Part shown: positions 14,074 to 21,550 of the stretch, in pieces | How the letters are laid out: each line of letters starts with the position of its first letter | How positions within the stretch are numbered: the stretch's first letter is position 1 | From: G963674665 sp964609625 | Lineage (GTDB): Bacteria > Desulfobacterota > Desulfovibrionia > Desulfovibrionales > Desulfovibrionaceae | DNA: 26,368 nt | Reading direction: 5' to 3' | Assembly (NCBI GenBank): GCA_964609625.1 | Contig: CAZSRS010000048.1 | Span: forward strand, 1-26,368 | The notes under the pieces: generated by a model | Seen by the model: the letters and a program-made list of their open reading frames with translations, nothing else | The model's database searches: none | What the model was told of the DNA's origin: nothing | Translations under genes and position numbers: made by a program

Positions 14074-16454
14074 GCAAAGCACCTTCCCTCCGGCGTCGTG
14101 TCCTGACCGTCACGGGGCAGGTCCAGGGCGTGGGCTTCCGCCCCTTTGTGTATCGCCTCGCCCTGGAGCGCGGCCTGTCGGGGTTCGTGCGCAACACCCC
14201 CGAGGGCGTGCGTATCGAGATCCAGGGCCAGGCCGAACTCCTGGAGGCATTCGCCCTGTACCTGGAGCGCGAGGCGCCTCCCTTGGCCGCCATCGTCACG
14301 GTGCAATGCGCCGACCTGCTCCCCATCCCTGACGAGCGCGGTTTCACCATCATGCAAAGCAGCGCGGGCAGCGGGCACAACGTGCTCATCAGCCCGGATA
14401 CAGCCACCTGCGCGGACTGCCGGCGCGAAATCATGGACCCAACCGACCGCCGCTACCACTACCCCTTCACCAATTGCACCAACTGCGGCCCACGCTACAC
14501 CATCACCCGCGCCATCCCCTACGACAGGGGCACGACGTCCATGGCCTGTTTCCCCATGTGCCCCCTGTGCGCGGCGGAATACGCCAACCCTCTTGACCGA
14601 CGCTTCCACGCCCAACCCAACGCCTGCCCTGTCTGCGGTCCCAAGGTCTGGTACGTGGACCCTCAGGACGCATTCACCGCCCCAGACCAGGCCACTCTGC
14701 GCGGCGCCGCTGCACTGGATACTGTGGCCCTCGCCCTGGCACAGGGGCGCATAGCCGCGGTCAAGGGCCTGGGCGGCTTCCACCTCGCCTGCCTGGCCAC
14801 CGGCGCCGTTGGCCAGGCTGCCGTGGCCGAACTGCGCCGGCGCAAGCAACGCCCCCACAAACCTTTGGCCATCATGGTCCCGGATCTGGAAACAGCAAGG
14901 GCCATCGTCCAGGTGAACGGACAGGCCGCAGCGCTGCTCACGGGGGCGCAACGCCCCATTGTGCTCTGTCCCAAACTGACTCCATCTCCCATGGCTCCAA
15001 ACGTCGCACCTGACACGGATCAACTCGGTGTCATGCTGCCCTACACCCCGTTGCACCATGTGCTGCTGCATGCCCTGTCCGAACTGCTGGAGCAGGGACT
15101 GCTCCCCGCCCTGATCATGACCTCGGGCAACATGAGCGCCGCGCCCATCTGCCTTGGCAACCGGGAGGGACTACAACGCCTTGGGCGGATTGCCGACGTT
15201 TTTCTTCTGCACAATCGCGACATCCTCATCCGCACCGACGACTCCGTGGTGCGGCCGTTGCCGGCCACCGGCGACGACCCTCCAGATACGCAATTCTTCC
15301 GCAGGGCGCGGGGCTATACGCCCAGCCCGGTCTTCCTGGCGCCACTGCCCGGCAAGGAACCTCCCAGCGTGCTGGGCCTGGGGCCGGAACTGAAGAACAC
15401 CCTCTGCCTGACCAAAGGAAACCAAGCCTTTGTGAGCCAGCACATCGGAGACCTGGAGAATATCGAAACCCTGGGCTTTTTCCGCGAGATCGCCGAGCAC
15501 CTGCAAGCCATCCTCCAGACCCATCCCCAGGCCTTGATCCGCGACCTGCACCCCGACTATCTCAGCTCGCGCCACGCCATGGAGCAGTCTGAACTCCCCG
15601 TGTTCACACTGCAACACCACTTCGCCCACATCCACGCCGTACTGGCCGAGCACCGGCACCAGGGCGCGGCATTGGGCCTGGCACTGGACGGCACAGGCCT
15701 GGGTGACGACGGTACCCTCTGGGGGGGGGAGTGCCTGCTGGTGGACACGCTGACCCTGGAACACCGCCGGCTGGGACGTTTTTCCCAGATCCTGCTCCCC
15801 GGAGGGGAAAAGGCCATCCGTGAGCCCTGGCGTATCGCCCGGTCCTGCCTGCACACCCTTGGTGTCAACGAACCAGGCTCCAGGCCTTGGCCCTGGCTCC
15901 CGGAGCAGGAACGGGCCAGCGCACTGCTGCCCCTGCTCCTGGAAAAAGGCCTCAACTCCCCAGCCTCCAGTAGCTGCGGCCGGCTCTTCGACGCCGTGTC
16001 CGCCATGCTGGGGCTCACGACCGCCATCACCTACGAAGGGCAGGCGGCTATCGCCCTGGAAACGGCACAGGACATGGCCGAGTCCCGCGCTTATGGCTGT
16101 TCCCTGGGCGAATGCGACGACCTGAGCGTGCTCGACACCCTGGAACTCTTTGCCCAGGCCCTGACCGACTGGAACGCGGGAGTCCCGGCCGGCGTCGTCA
16201 GCCGACGCTTTCACCTGGGGCTGATCCAGGGGCTGGCTGACTGGGCAGCGCGATGCAGCCGGCAAACCGGCGTGACCGTGGTCGCCCTTTCCGGCGGCGC
16301 CATGCAGAACCGCACCCTGCGGCTGGAACTCCCCCCCGCGCTGCGGCGGCGCGACCTCGTTCCCCTCTGCCACAAATACCTACCTCCCAACGACGGATGC
16401 ATTTCCCTGGGGCAGGCCGCATGGGGCCGACTGCTGTTGCATCGAACCGGTTGA
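14070..16454 (+). CDS. hypF: carbamoyltransferase HypF, [NiFe]-hydrogenase maturation
   Basis: A 794-aa protein that converts carbamoyl phosphate to the thiocarboxamide on HypE, the source of the hydrogenase cyanide ligands. Domains in order are an acylphosphatase (GQVQGVGFRPFVYRLA, about 12-27), two zinc-finger pairs spaced C-x2-C-x18-C-x2-C-x24-C-x2-C-x18-C-x2-C, a YrdC-like domain (AVKGLGGFHLACLA, RRRKQRPHKPLAIM) and a Kae1/TsaD-like domain (HHFAHIHAVLAEH, ALDGTGLGDDGTLWGG, ALSGGAMQNRTL). All appear intact, and length is slightly above the usual 750-780. Translation is probably coupled to fabI through ATGA. Nine consecutive G at 15721-15729 encode the WGGE loop. No other hyp gene adjoins it. 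Confidence 0.95.
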   Translation: MSKAPSLRRRVLTVTGQVQGVGFRPFVYRLALERGLSGFVRNTPEGVRIEIQGQAELLEAFALYLEREAPPLAAIVTVQCADLLPIPDERGFTIMQSSAGSGHNVLISPDTATCADCRREIMDPTDRRYHYPFTNCTNCGPRYTITRAIPYDRGTTSMACFPMCPLCAAEYANPLDRRFHAQPNACPVCGPKVWYVDPQDAFTAPDQATLRGAAALDTVALALAQGRIAAVKGLGGFHLACLATGAVGQAAVAELRRRKQRPHKPLAIMVPDLETARAIVQVNGQAAALLTGAQRPIVLCPKLTPSPMAPNVAPDTDQLGVMLPYTPLHHVLLHALSELLEQGLLPALIMTSGNMSAAPICLGNREGLQRLGRIADVFLLHNRDILIRTDDSVVRPLPATGDDPPDTQFFRRARGYTPSPVFLAPLPGKEPPSVLGLGPELKNTLCLTKGNQAFVSQHIGDLENIETLGFFREIAEHLQAILQTHPQALIRDLHPDYLSSRHAMEQSELPVFTLQHHFAHIHAVLAEHRHQGAALGLALDGTGLGDDGTLWGGECLLVDTLTLEHRRLGRFSQILLPGGEKAIREPWRIARSCLHTLGVNEPGSRPWPWLPEQERASALLPLLLEKGLNSPASSSCGRLFDAVSAMLGLTTAITYEGQAAIALETAQDMAESRAYGCSLGECDDLSVLDTLELFAQALTDWNAGVPAGVVSRRFHLGLIQGLADWAARCSRQTGVTVVALSGGAMQNRTLRLELPPALRRRDLVPLCHKYLPPNDGCISLGQAAWGRLLLHRTG

Positions 16455-16594
16455 CGACCCCGCTTGGGCCCCCCCGCCCCAAAGCACTCCATTGCCGGGA
16501 CCATGTATTTTTTCTTTGGCATTTCCCTGCAACCTGTGGCACATGTATTAGGAATGAGTTTTTCAAACGCTGGAACCTCTGGGACAGTACCATC

Positions 16595-17593
16595 ATGCGG
16601 CTTCTGATCGTCGATGACTCCTCCTCCTCGCGCATGCTGCTGGAAAACATCCTGCAGCACAGCGGGTACAATGACCTGGTGCAGACGGATTCCGCCCTCA
16701 AGGCCATCGAATATCTGCAACAGTCCGCCTCTGCGGGAATACAAGGCCTGAACGCCTCTGAAAGCACCGATCCCGTGGATCTGATCCTCATGGATCTGAA
16801 CATGCCGGAGATGGACGGCATCGAGGCCACCAGAGTCATCAAGGCCGATCCCAGGTTCTCCGACATCCCCGTCATCCTGGTCACGGTCAGCGAGGAGCAG
16901 GCACATCTGGAGCGGGCCTTCGAGGCCGGCGCCATGGACTTCATCAACAAGCCCGTGGACAAGGTGGAATTGCGGGCCCGGGTGCGCTCCGTGTTGCGGC
17001 TGAAGCAGGAGATCGACCGCCGCAAGGCCAGGGAGCGGGAACTCGAGGCCCTGAATCGCACCCTGAAGGACCTCTCGGACCAGGACGGTCTCACCGGCGT
17101 GGCCAACCGCCGGCGCTTCGACGAACTCTACCTCACCGAATGGCTGCGTTGCCGCAGGGAGCAACAGCCCCTGGCCGTGCTCATGCTCGACATCGATTTC
17201 TTCAAGGCCTACAACGATACCTACGGCCACCTTCAGGGTGATGCCTGCCTCAAGCTCGTGGCCCGGACCATCAAGGAGTCATTGCGCCGGCCAGCGGATT
17301 TCGTGGCCCGCTTCGGAGGCGAGGAATTCGTGGTCCTGCTGCCCGCCACGGGATTCGAGGGCGCCATGCGGCTCGCCGAAGCCATCCACTCCGGCGTCAA
17401 GGCCCAGTCCTTGGAGCACAAGACCTCGGACGTGGCCCCGGTGGTCACCGTGAGTATCGGACTGGCGTTTTGCGTGCCCAACGACGGCCGCGAGCCCCAC
17501 CTGCTCATCCATGCCGCGGATACCGCACTCTACGACGCCAAACGCCAGGGCCGCGACCGCATCGTCGTGGGAGCCTGCCCCTTGTCGGACTAG
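16595..17593 (+). CDS. response regulator with GGDEF output (diguanylate cyclase)
   Basis: A 332-aa two-domain protein. The receiver starts MRLLIVDDSSSSRMLLENIL; D67 in LILMDLNMPEMDG is the phospho-acceptor, and FINKPVD carries the conserved Lys. A stretch SASAGIQGLNASESTDP before that strand makes the receiver longer than usual. A linker coiled coil (LRLKQEIDRRKARERELEALN) leads to GGDEF, beginning DGLTGVANRRRFDE. The active-site motif is intact (RFGGEEFVVLL), and RPAD five residues before it matches the RxxD product-inhibition site. It should therefore make c-di-GMP with feedback inhibition. Start is ATG 16595; its ribosome binding site is weak (GGGACAG). The partner kinase is not identifiable here. 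Confidence 0.92.
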   Translation: MRLLIVDDSSSSRMLLENILQHSGYNDLVQTDSALKAIEYLQQSASAGIQGLNASESTDPVDLILMDLNMPEMDGIEATRVIKADPRFSDIPVILVTVSEEQAHLERAFEAGAMDFINKPVDKVELRARVRSVLRLKQEIDRRKARERELEALNRTLKDLSDQDGLTGVANRRRFDELYLTEWLRCRREQQPLAVLMLDIDFFKAYNDTYGHLQGDACLKLVARTIKESLRRPADFVARFGGEEFVVLLPATGFEGAMRLAEAIHSGVKAQSLEHKTSDVAPVVTVSIGLAFCVPNDGREPHLLIHAADTALYDAKRQGRDRIVVGACPLSD

Positions 17594-17603
17594 CCAAACC
17601 GAC

Positions 17604-17735
17604 GGGAGGTCATGGGACCTCGGTCATGGACACACCGCCCGCGGCGGTCATGGCGCCGCATGCAATGCCGCGATTGCATCCCACGGCGTAAAACTAACGC
17701 AAATCCCTCCTCTCTCCACTTTGCAGTACTTTGCA
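17604..17735 (+). promoter_or_regulatory. repeat-dense leader of the VWA/PspA-like cluster
   Basis: This gene-free stretch holds several ordered repeats. GGTCATGG occurs three times (17608-17615, 17622-17629, 17646-17653). Hairpin GAGGTC-atgg-GACCTC spans 17606-17621, and hairpin ACCGCC-cgc-GGCGGT spans 17634-17648. A perfect inverted repeat ATGCAAT-N6-ATTGCAT is at 17660-17679, and a tandem repeat ACTTTGCA is at 17718-17725 and 17728-17735 (10-bp period). The first hairpin may terminate the GGDEF transcript; the later repeats look like protein-binding sites next to the promoter. Confidence 0.55.
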
Positions 17736-17763
17736 TTGTCTTTGTCACGCCCTGGACTATGCT
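17736..17763 (+). promoter_or_regulatory. possible promoter of the VWA cluster
   Basis: TTGTCT (17736-17741) and TATGCT (17758-17763) with a 16-bp spacer, 38 bp before the VWA start codon. The tandem ACTTTGCA repeats abut the -35. Confidence 0.4.
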
Positions 17764-17801
17764 CCGTACATCCCTTCCACCATTCGCAACAGGAGAGAGT
17801 T

Positions 17802-19244
17802 ATGAACAAAAATACCCTGCGTTCCCTGCTCATACTCGTGGCCTTGCTGGGCGTGAGCGTCGCGGCCCTGGCCTGGGCGAAATCCGAATCCCGCTCTCCC
17901 TCTTCCACCCCAGGGGCACGGACCAGCAGTTCCGGCGCCCTGAGCCTCGAGGCACGGCTTACCCAGACCAAGATCATGCACGGCGGCGACGGGCTCGTGT
18001 CCCTGGCCCTGACCCTACGTGGCGCCGACCCTGTCCACGGGGAAGACGAAGACGCGGCGAGCCTCCCCGTGGACATGATCATAGTCCTCGACCGCAGCGG
18101 CTCCATGAACGGTACCAACATTTCCGACGCCAAGGCCGCTATCCGCGCCTTAATCTCCCGCATGCGGGAGCGCGATCGCATCGCCCTGGTCTCCTACTCC
18201 AATACGGCTCAGGTACACTGCAACCTCCTGCAGGCCACCGCGGCCAACCACGGCCTGCTCCTCGACGCGGTGAACGGCATCGAGGCATACGGCGGCACCA
18301 ACCTCGGTGAAGGTCTGCGCCTGGGCATGGATCTGCTCGCGGGCGCGCAACGCCAAAACCGCAACGCCCGGCTCCTGCTCATTTCCGACGGCAAGGCCAA
18401 CCAGGGTATCACGGGGATTCCGGAGCTCAGCGTCATGGCAGCTCGGGCCGTGCCCGGTGAATTCGCCGTGAGTACCGTGGGCGTGGGACTGGACTTCAAC
18501 CAAAGACTGCTCACCGCCATCGCCGATCACGGTGCCGGCAGTTATCACTATCTGGAACAGCCCGAGGCCTTTGCCCAGGTCTTCCTGCGTGAGTTCATGG
18601 CCGCACGCACGGCCGTGGCCCGCAACTGCGCCGTTTCCATCCCGGTGGGCAGCGGTGTGTACCTCGTGGAGGCCGGCGGCTATCCCATCCGGCACGAGGG
18701 CGCCGCGGCCGTGTTCCACCCGGGTGAAGTCCTGGCCGGCCAGAGCCGCACCATTTTCCTAACTCTCAGGGTCCCGGTAGACAAGCCCGGCGACGTGACC
18801 ATCCCCGCGCCGACCATCCGCTTCGACGGCGACGCCGGCCCCGTGACCCTCGGCCTGCCGGAGCCGCTCCACCTGGCCTGCGTCAGGAACGAAGGCGAGG
18901 TCCTGGCCTCCCTGGACAAGGATGCCTGGGAGCGCAAGGTTCTGCAGGAGGACTACAGCCGCCTGCAGGAGCACGTAGCCCAGGACATCGCCTCGGGAGA
19001 CGAATCCAGTGCCCTGCGACGCATCGAAAGCTACCGCCAGGAGCAGCTGCGGCTGAACCAGGTCCTGGACTCCAAAAAGGTCAAGGACAACTTGGAACAG
19101 GATCTGGGCGCGCTGCGGCAGAAGGTCGAGGAAAGCATGTACGCACCGGCGGCCGTGGCCCCGGAAATGCGCAATTCCAGTGCCAAGAAGCTGCAGCACG
19201 AGGGATATGCCAACCGTCGGGCAAAGACCGTGGAGAACCAGTGA
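17802..19244 (+). CDS. exported von Willebrand factor A domain protein
   Basis: A 480-aa protein with an N-terminal signal or anchor (LLILVALLGVSVAALAWA, about 9-26), then a short Ser-rich linker and a VWA domain from about 92. The MIDAS site is complete: D97-R-S99-G-S101, T166 in YGGTNLGEG and D196 in LISDGKANQG, so it can bind a metal and probably a protein partner. After the VWA comes a beta-rich region (VYLVEAGGYPIRHE, GQSRTIFLTLRVP), then a C-terminal coiled coil (about 370-455) ending with SSAKKLQHEGYANRR. AGGAG lies 6 nt before the ATG. It is first of three closely packed genes. Exact function is unknown; it may organise an envelope complex. Confidence 0.85.
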   Translation: MNKNTLRSLLILVALLGVSVAALAWAKSESRSPSSTPGARTSSSGALSLEARLTQTKIMHGGDGLVSLALTLRGADPVHGEDEDAASLPVDMIIVLDRSGSMNGTNISDAKAAIRALISRMRERDRIALVSYSNTAQVHCNLLQATAANHGLLLDAVNGIEAYGGTNLGEGLRLGMDLLAGAQRQNRNARLLLISDGKANQGITGIPELSVMAARAVPGEFAVSTVGVGLDFNQRLLTAIADHGAGSYHYLEQPEAFAQVFLREFMAARTAVARNCAVSIPVGSGVYLVEAGGYPIRHEGAAAVFHPGEVLAGQSRTIFLTLRVPVDKPGDVTIPAPTIRFDGDAGPVTLGLPEPLHLACVRNEGEVLASLDKDAWERKVLQEDYSRLQEHVAQDIASGDESSALRRIESYRQEQLRLNQVLDSKKVKDNLEQDLGALRQKVEESMYAPAAVAPEMRNSSAKKLQHEGYANRRAKTVENQ

Positions 19245-19251
19245 GGCGAAG

Positions 19252-19719
19252 ATGATGATCCTGCGCCGCCTGTTGGAACTCTTGCGCGCCGACGTGCACG
19301 CCCTCCTGGACAGCGTGGAGGATAAGAAGCTGTTGCTGGAGAACTGCCTCAGGCGGATGCGCCGCGCACTGGAGCAGGACGCTCTGGAACTGGAGCACCT
19401 GGCCGGAGCCCTTGCCCGGGCGCAGCACCAACGCGCATGCCTGAATTCACAGACGGCGCCGCCCCCCCTGCAATATCGACAGGACCGCAACGTGGAGAGC
19501 CTGCGCGCGCTCTGTCAGGAGCGCCAGATGCGCTTGCAGAGCCGCATCCAACAGTACGAGCACTTGCAATTGCGTTGCCGCGAGCAGGGGTATGCCGTGC
19601 GCCTCGCCCCTCCACTGCCGCAATTCACTCCCTTTGCCTGGGACTTTTCCCCGGCCTGGGAAGACCGTGAAACGCAAGGAGATCCATCATGTCCTCCCGC
19701 CGCTTCATCCAGGGAATAG
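19252..19719 (+). CDS. short PspA/IM30-like coiled-coil protein
   Basis: A 155-aa protein starting MMILRRLLELLRADVHALLD-SVED, which resembles the amphipathic N-terminal helix and first hairpin of PspA/IM30 (ESCRT-III-like membrane-remodelling proteins). Helical heptads continue through about residue 115 (KKLLLENCLRRMRRALEQ, ESLRALCQERQMRLQSRIQQYE). PspA is normally near 220 aa, so this version lacks the last helices, and its tail (APPLPQFTPFAWDFSP) is Pro/aromatic-rich instead. The start is 7 nt after the VWA stop with GAGGCGAAG upstream. Family assignment rests on the N-terminus and is inferred; it may be a distinct coiled-coil family. Confidence 0.65.
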   Translation: MMILRRLLELLRADVHALLDSVEDKKLLLENCLRRMRRALEQDALELEHLAGALARAQHQRACLNSQTAPPPLQYRQDRNVESLRALCQERQMRLQSRIQQYEHLQLRCREQGYAVRLAPPLPQFTPFAWDFSPAWEDRETQGDPSCPPAASSRE

Positions 19720-20252
19720 TCTGGGCACTGGTCGGCACCGCGGCTCTGCCCCTGCTGCATGCGCTGCTCACTCCGGCCCTGGGCGCCGGGCCGGCCCTGG
19801 CCTCGGCCGTCTGCCTCGGCGTCGTTGTCTATGTCTCCTGCCTCTGCCTGTGCTGCGGCGCCTCGATGTCCTTCGCGTGGGCGCTCATGTGCCTTCCCCT
19901 GGCGGGCGCCCTTCTCCAGGCGCCCCCCGCGGTGGTGGCGCTGCAGACAGGCGTTTGCCTGGCCTGGATACGTAGCGTGCATTGCTTCCGCGGCGCGCCG
20001 CTGTCTCGCGTGCTGGTGGAGGTGTTGCTCGTGGGGGGCGGAGGGCTCCTGGCCCTGGCCCTTGCTCCGTCGAACCTCGCGCCCGCACCCTGGTCCTGGG
20101 ATATCCTGACCTGGGGCGGCGGCCTCTGGCTCTTTCTCCTGGTGCAGGGGTTCTACCTCCTGCCCAGGGGCCTGCCGACACGCAGGAGTGAACAAGCCGC
20201 GGAAGACGCCTTTGACCGCGCCCTGCGAAGGGCGGAAAGACTGCTGGAATGA
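19689..20252 (+). CDS. small polytopic membrane protein, third gene of the VWA cluster
   Basis: I do not recognise the family. The 187-aa protein has about five hydrophobic segments (IVWALVGTAALPLLHALL, ALASAVCLGVVVYVSCLCLCC, FAWALMCLPLAGALL, VLVEVLLVGGGGLLALALA, GGGLWLFLLVQGFYLL) and a short charged helix at the end (EQAAEDAFDRALRRAERLLE) that could dock to a coiled-coil partner. It overlaps the PspA-like gene by 31 nt. AAGGAG lies 7 nt before its ATG, so the start is firm. A cysteine-rich patch (SCLCLCC) lies in the second helix. It probably provides the membrane part of a complex with the two preceding products. Confidence 0.75.
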   Translation: MSSRRFIQGIVWALVGTAALPLLHALLTPALGAGPALASAVCLGVVVYVSCLCLCCGASMSFAWALMCLPLAGALLQAPPAVVALQTGVCLAWIRSVHCFRGAPLSRVLVEVLLVGGGGLLALALAPSNLAPAPWSWDILTWGGGLWLFLLVQGFYLLPRGLPTRRSEQAAEDAFDRALRRAERLLE

Positions 20253-20302
20253 CGAGATTGTCCCACGGGCGGCTATTCACCCATGGACACCAATGAGAGG
20301 AT

Positions 20303-20322
20303 GGGCGCTTCGCGAAGCGCCC
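20303..20322. terminator. bidirectional terminator palindrome
   Basis: A perfect 20-nt palindrome (GGGCGCTT-CGCG-AAGCGCCC) lies between the convergent VWA cluster and TVP38-like gene. Neither side has a long T run, so termination in both directions is inferred mainly from position. Confidence 0.55.
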
Positions 20323-20328
20323 GTTCGT

Positions 20329-21069
20329 CTATTCTGCGCCCTCGTCTTCCTCCCCCTCGGTGTCCCGGGCCGCTTTGTAGATCTGCCAGTTCCTGCGGAA
20401 GAGCAGCCAGCCGATCCACAACGAGGCCAGGAACAGGGCGATGGAGAGTCCCATCTGCCACTGCTTGCCCAGCTTCACGCCGCTGCCCAACAGCGCGAAA
20501 AGCAATGTCTGTGGCAAATAGCCCAACAGTGACCCCAGGACGAACCACCCAAAAGGGGCGCTGCTCACCCCGGCCACCAGGTTGGTGACCATGTTGTTGG
20601 TGAAGGGCATGAAACGCATGACTATGGTCGTGGAAAAGGGATGCCGCGCGAGCAGGCCGTCCACCTGCCGGAGTCGTTCGCCCATGCGGCGGCGAACCAG
20701 GGAGCGGCCGAGCAGCCGGGCATAGCCGAAACTCAGCAGACAGCCCAGCACCGTGGCGGCCAGGGCCGCGAGTGTGCCCCATGCGGCACCATAGGCATAC
20801 CCGCCGAGAAAGGCCACGATCTGCCGGGGCGTGCCCACCGCCGTGACGCACATGCCCCCGAGGACAAACACGACTAATCCCCAGACACCCAGCCGCGTGA
20901 CGTTCTCGTCCACCCATTCGGGCCGCAGCACCTGCGACAGCGGCGTGATACGCAACAGCATCACCAACGCGAGCACAGATAAAACAAAGACCCCGGCCTT
21001 GACCAGGGTGCGTCGCCGCAACCGGCACTCCTCGCGCCGCCTGCTTTCAGTGCCGTTGGTAACCGTCAT
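20329..21069 (-). CDS. TVP38/TMEM64 (DedA/VTT-like) membrane protein
   Basis: A 246-aa protein with about six membrane segments and the SNARE-associated/VTT core: GGMCVTAVGTPRQIVAFLGGYAYG, then RFMPFTNNMVTNLVAGVSSAPFGWFVLGSLLGYLPQTLLFALLG. Family members handle lipid movement and membrane homeostasis. The N-terminus is strongly basic (RRREECRLRRRTLVK) before the first helix, and the C-terminus is acidic (TEGEEDEGAE). ATG 21069 is chosen; an in-frame ATG at 21117 would add 16 residues, and neither has a clear ribosome binding site. It converges on the VWA/PspA-like cluster. Confidence 0.87.
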   Translation of the reverse strand: MTVTNGTESRRREECRLRRRTLVKAGVFVLSVLALVMLLRITPLSQVLRPEWVDENVTRLGVWGLVVFVLGGMCVTAVGTPRQIVAFLGGYAYGAAWGTLAALAATVLGCLLSFGYARLLGRSLVRRRMGERLRQVDGLLARHPFSTTIVMRFMPFTNNMVTNLVAGVSSAPFGWFVLGSLLGYLPQTLLFALLGSGVKLGKQWQMGLSIALFLASLWIGWLLFRRNWQIYKAARDTEGEEDEGAE

Positions 21070-21117
21070 TCGTCCGTAATGCTCCCGCTCCCTTCTCCCC
21101 CGGCTTCCTTCATGCAT

Positions 21118-21550
21118 TTCCCAGGCTTGTCAAGTGCATCCGGCTCCATGCCAACAACCGCCTTTGATTAAAATATCATTTCCATCGCTTCCAATGTATG
21201 ATACAGACCAAGCTACGATTTTTTCTGGCTTTTGCAACCGCCTCGACATAAATGACCATTTTCATTTTTCGAAGGTATTTTATATAGCTGAAGCGATTAC
21301 AACTGGCAGCTGGTATGCTGTCTTTCCCGACATCGGCCAACGGTTTTTGGGCAAAAGATATCCTGACTATCGCCGATGCCCGTGCAGAAAAATTCATACA
21401 TGACTAACCTCGAGCTGCAGGCGGAGAATACGCCTTACAGGTGCACCATCCAGATATGGGAATCAACGGATCCGGCTCTGTCGCGGGATGCCGTATCGGC
21501 ATGATTGTCCGCACCCCAAGGGGGGGGTGGAAAACAACAGGAGGAGTGAG
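21118..21550. other. AT-rich intergenic region with possible gene debris
   Basis: This 430-bp gap between divergent genes is visibly richer in A and T from about 21165 to 21300 than the rest of the window. In one plus frame, ATG 21198 begins a signal-like MIQTKLRFFLAFATAST. Stops follow at 21249 and 21285, and the frame then reads LAAGMLSFPTSANGFWAK and DILTIADARAEKF to a TAA at 21405-21407. This could be a decayed short gene or chance. Near the right end, hairpins ATGCCG-tat-CGGCAT (21488-21502) and CACCCC-N6-GGGGTG (21512-21529) precede the chemoreceptor ribosome binding site. Confidence 0.4.

Noticed and set aside
16461..16483. Terminator after hypF (GCTTGGG ... CCCAAAGC)
   Set aside because: The stem needs a bulge and is not followed by T residues.
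16537..16553. TGGCAC resembling a sigma54 -24 element before the GGDEF gene
   Set aside because: At the required spacing the -12 position reads TTAG rather than TTGC, and the other nearby GG/GC pair is spaced 9 rather than 10.
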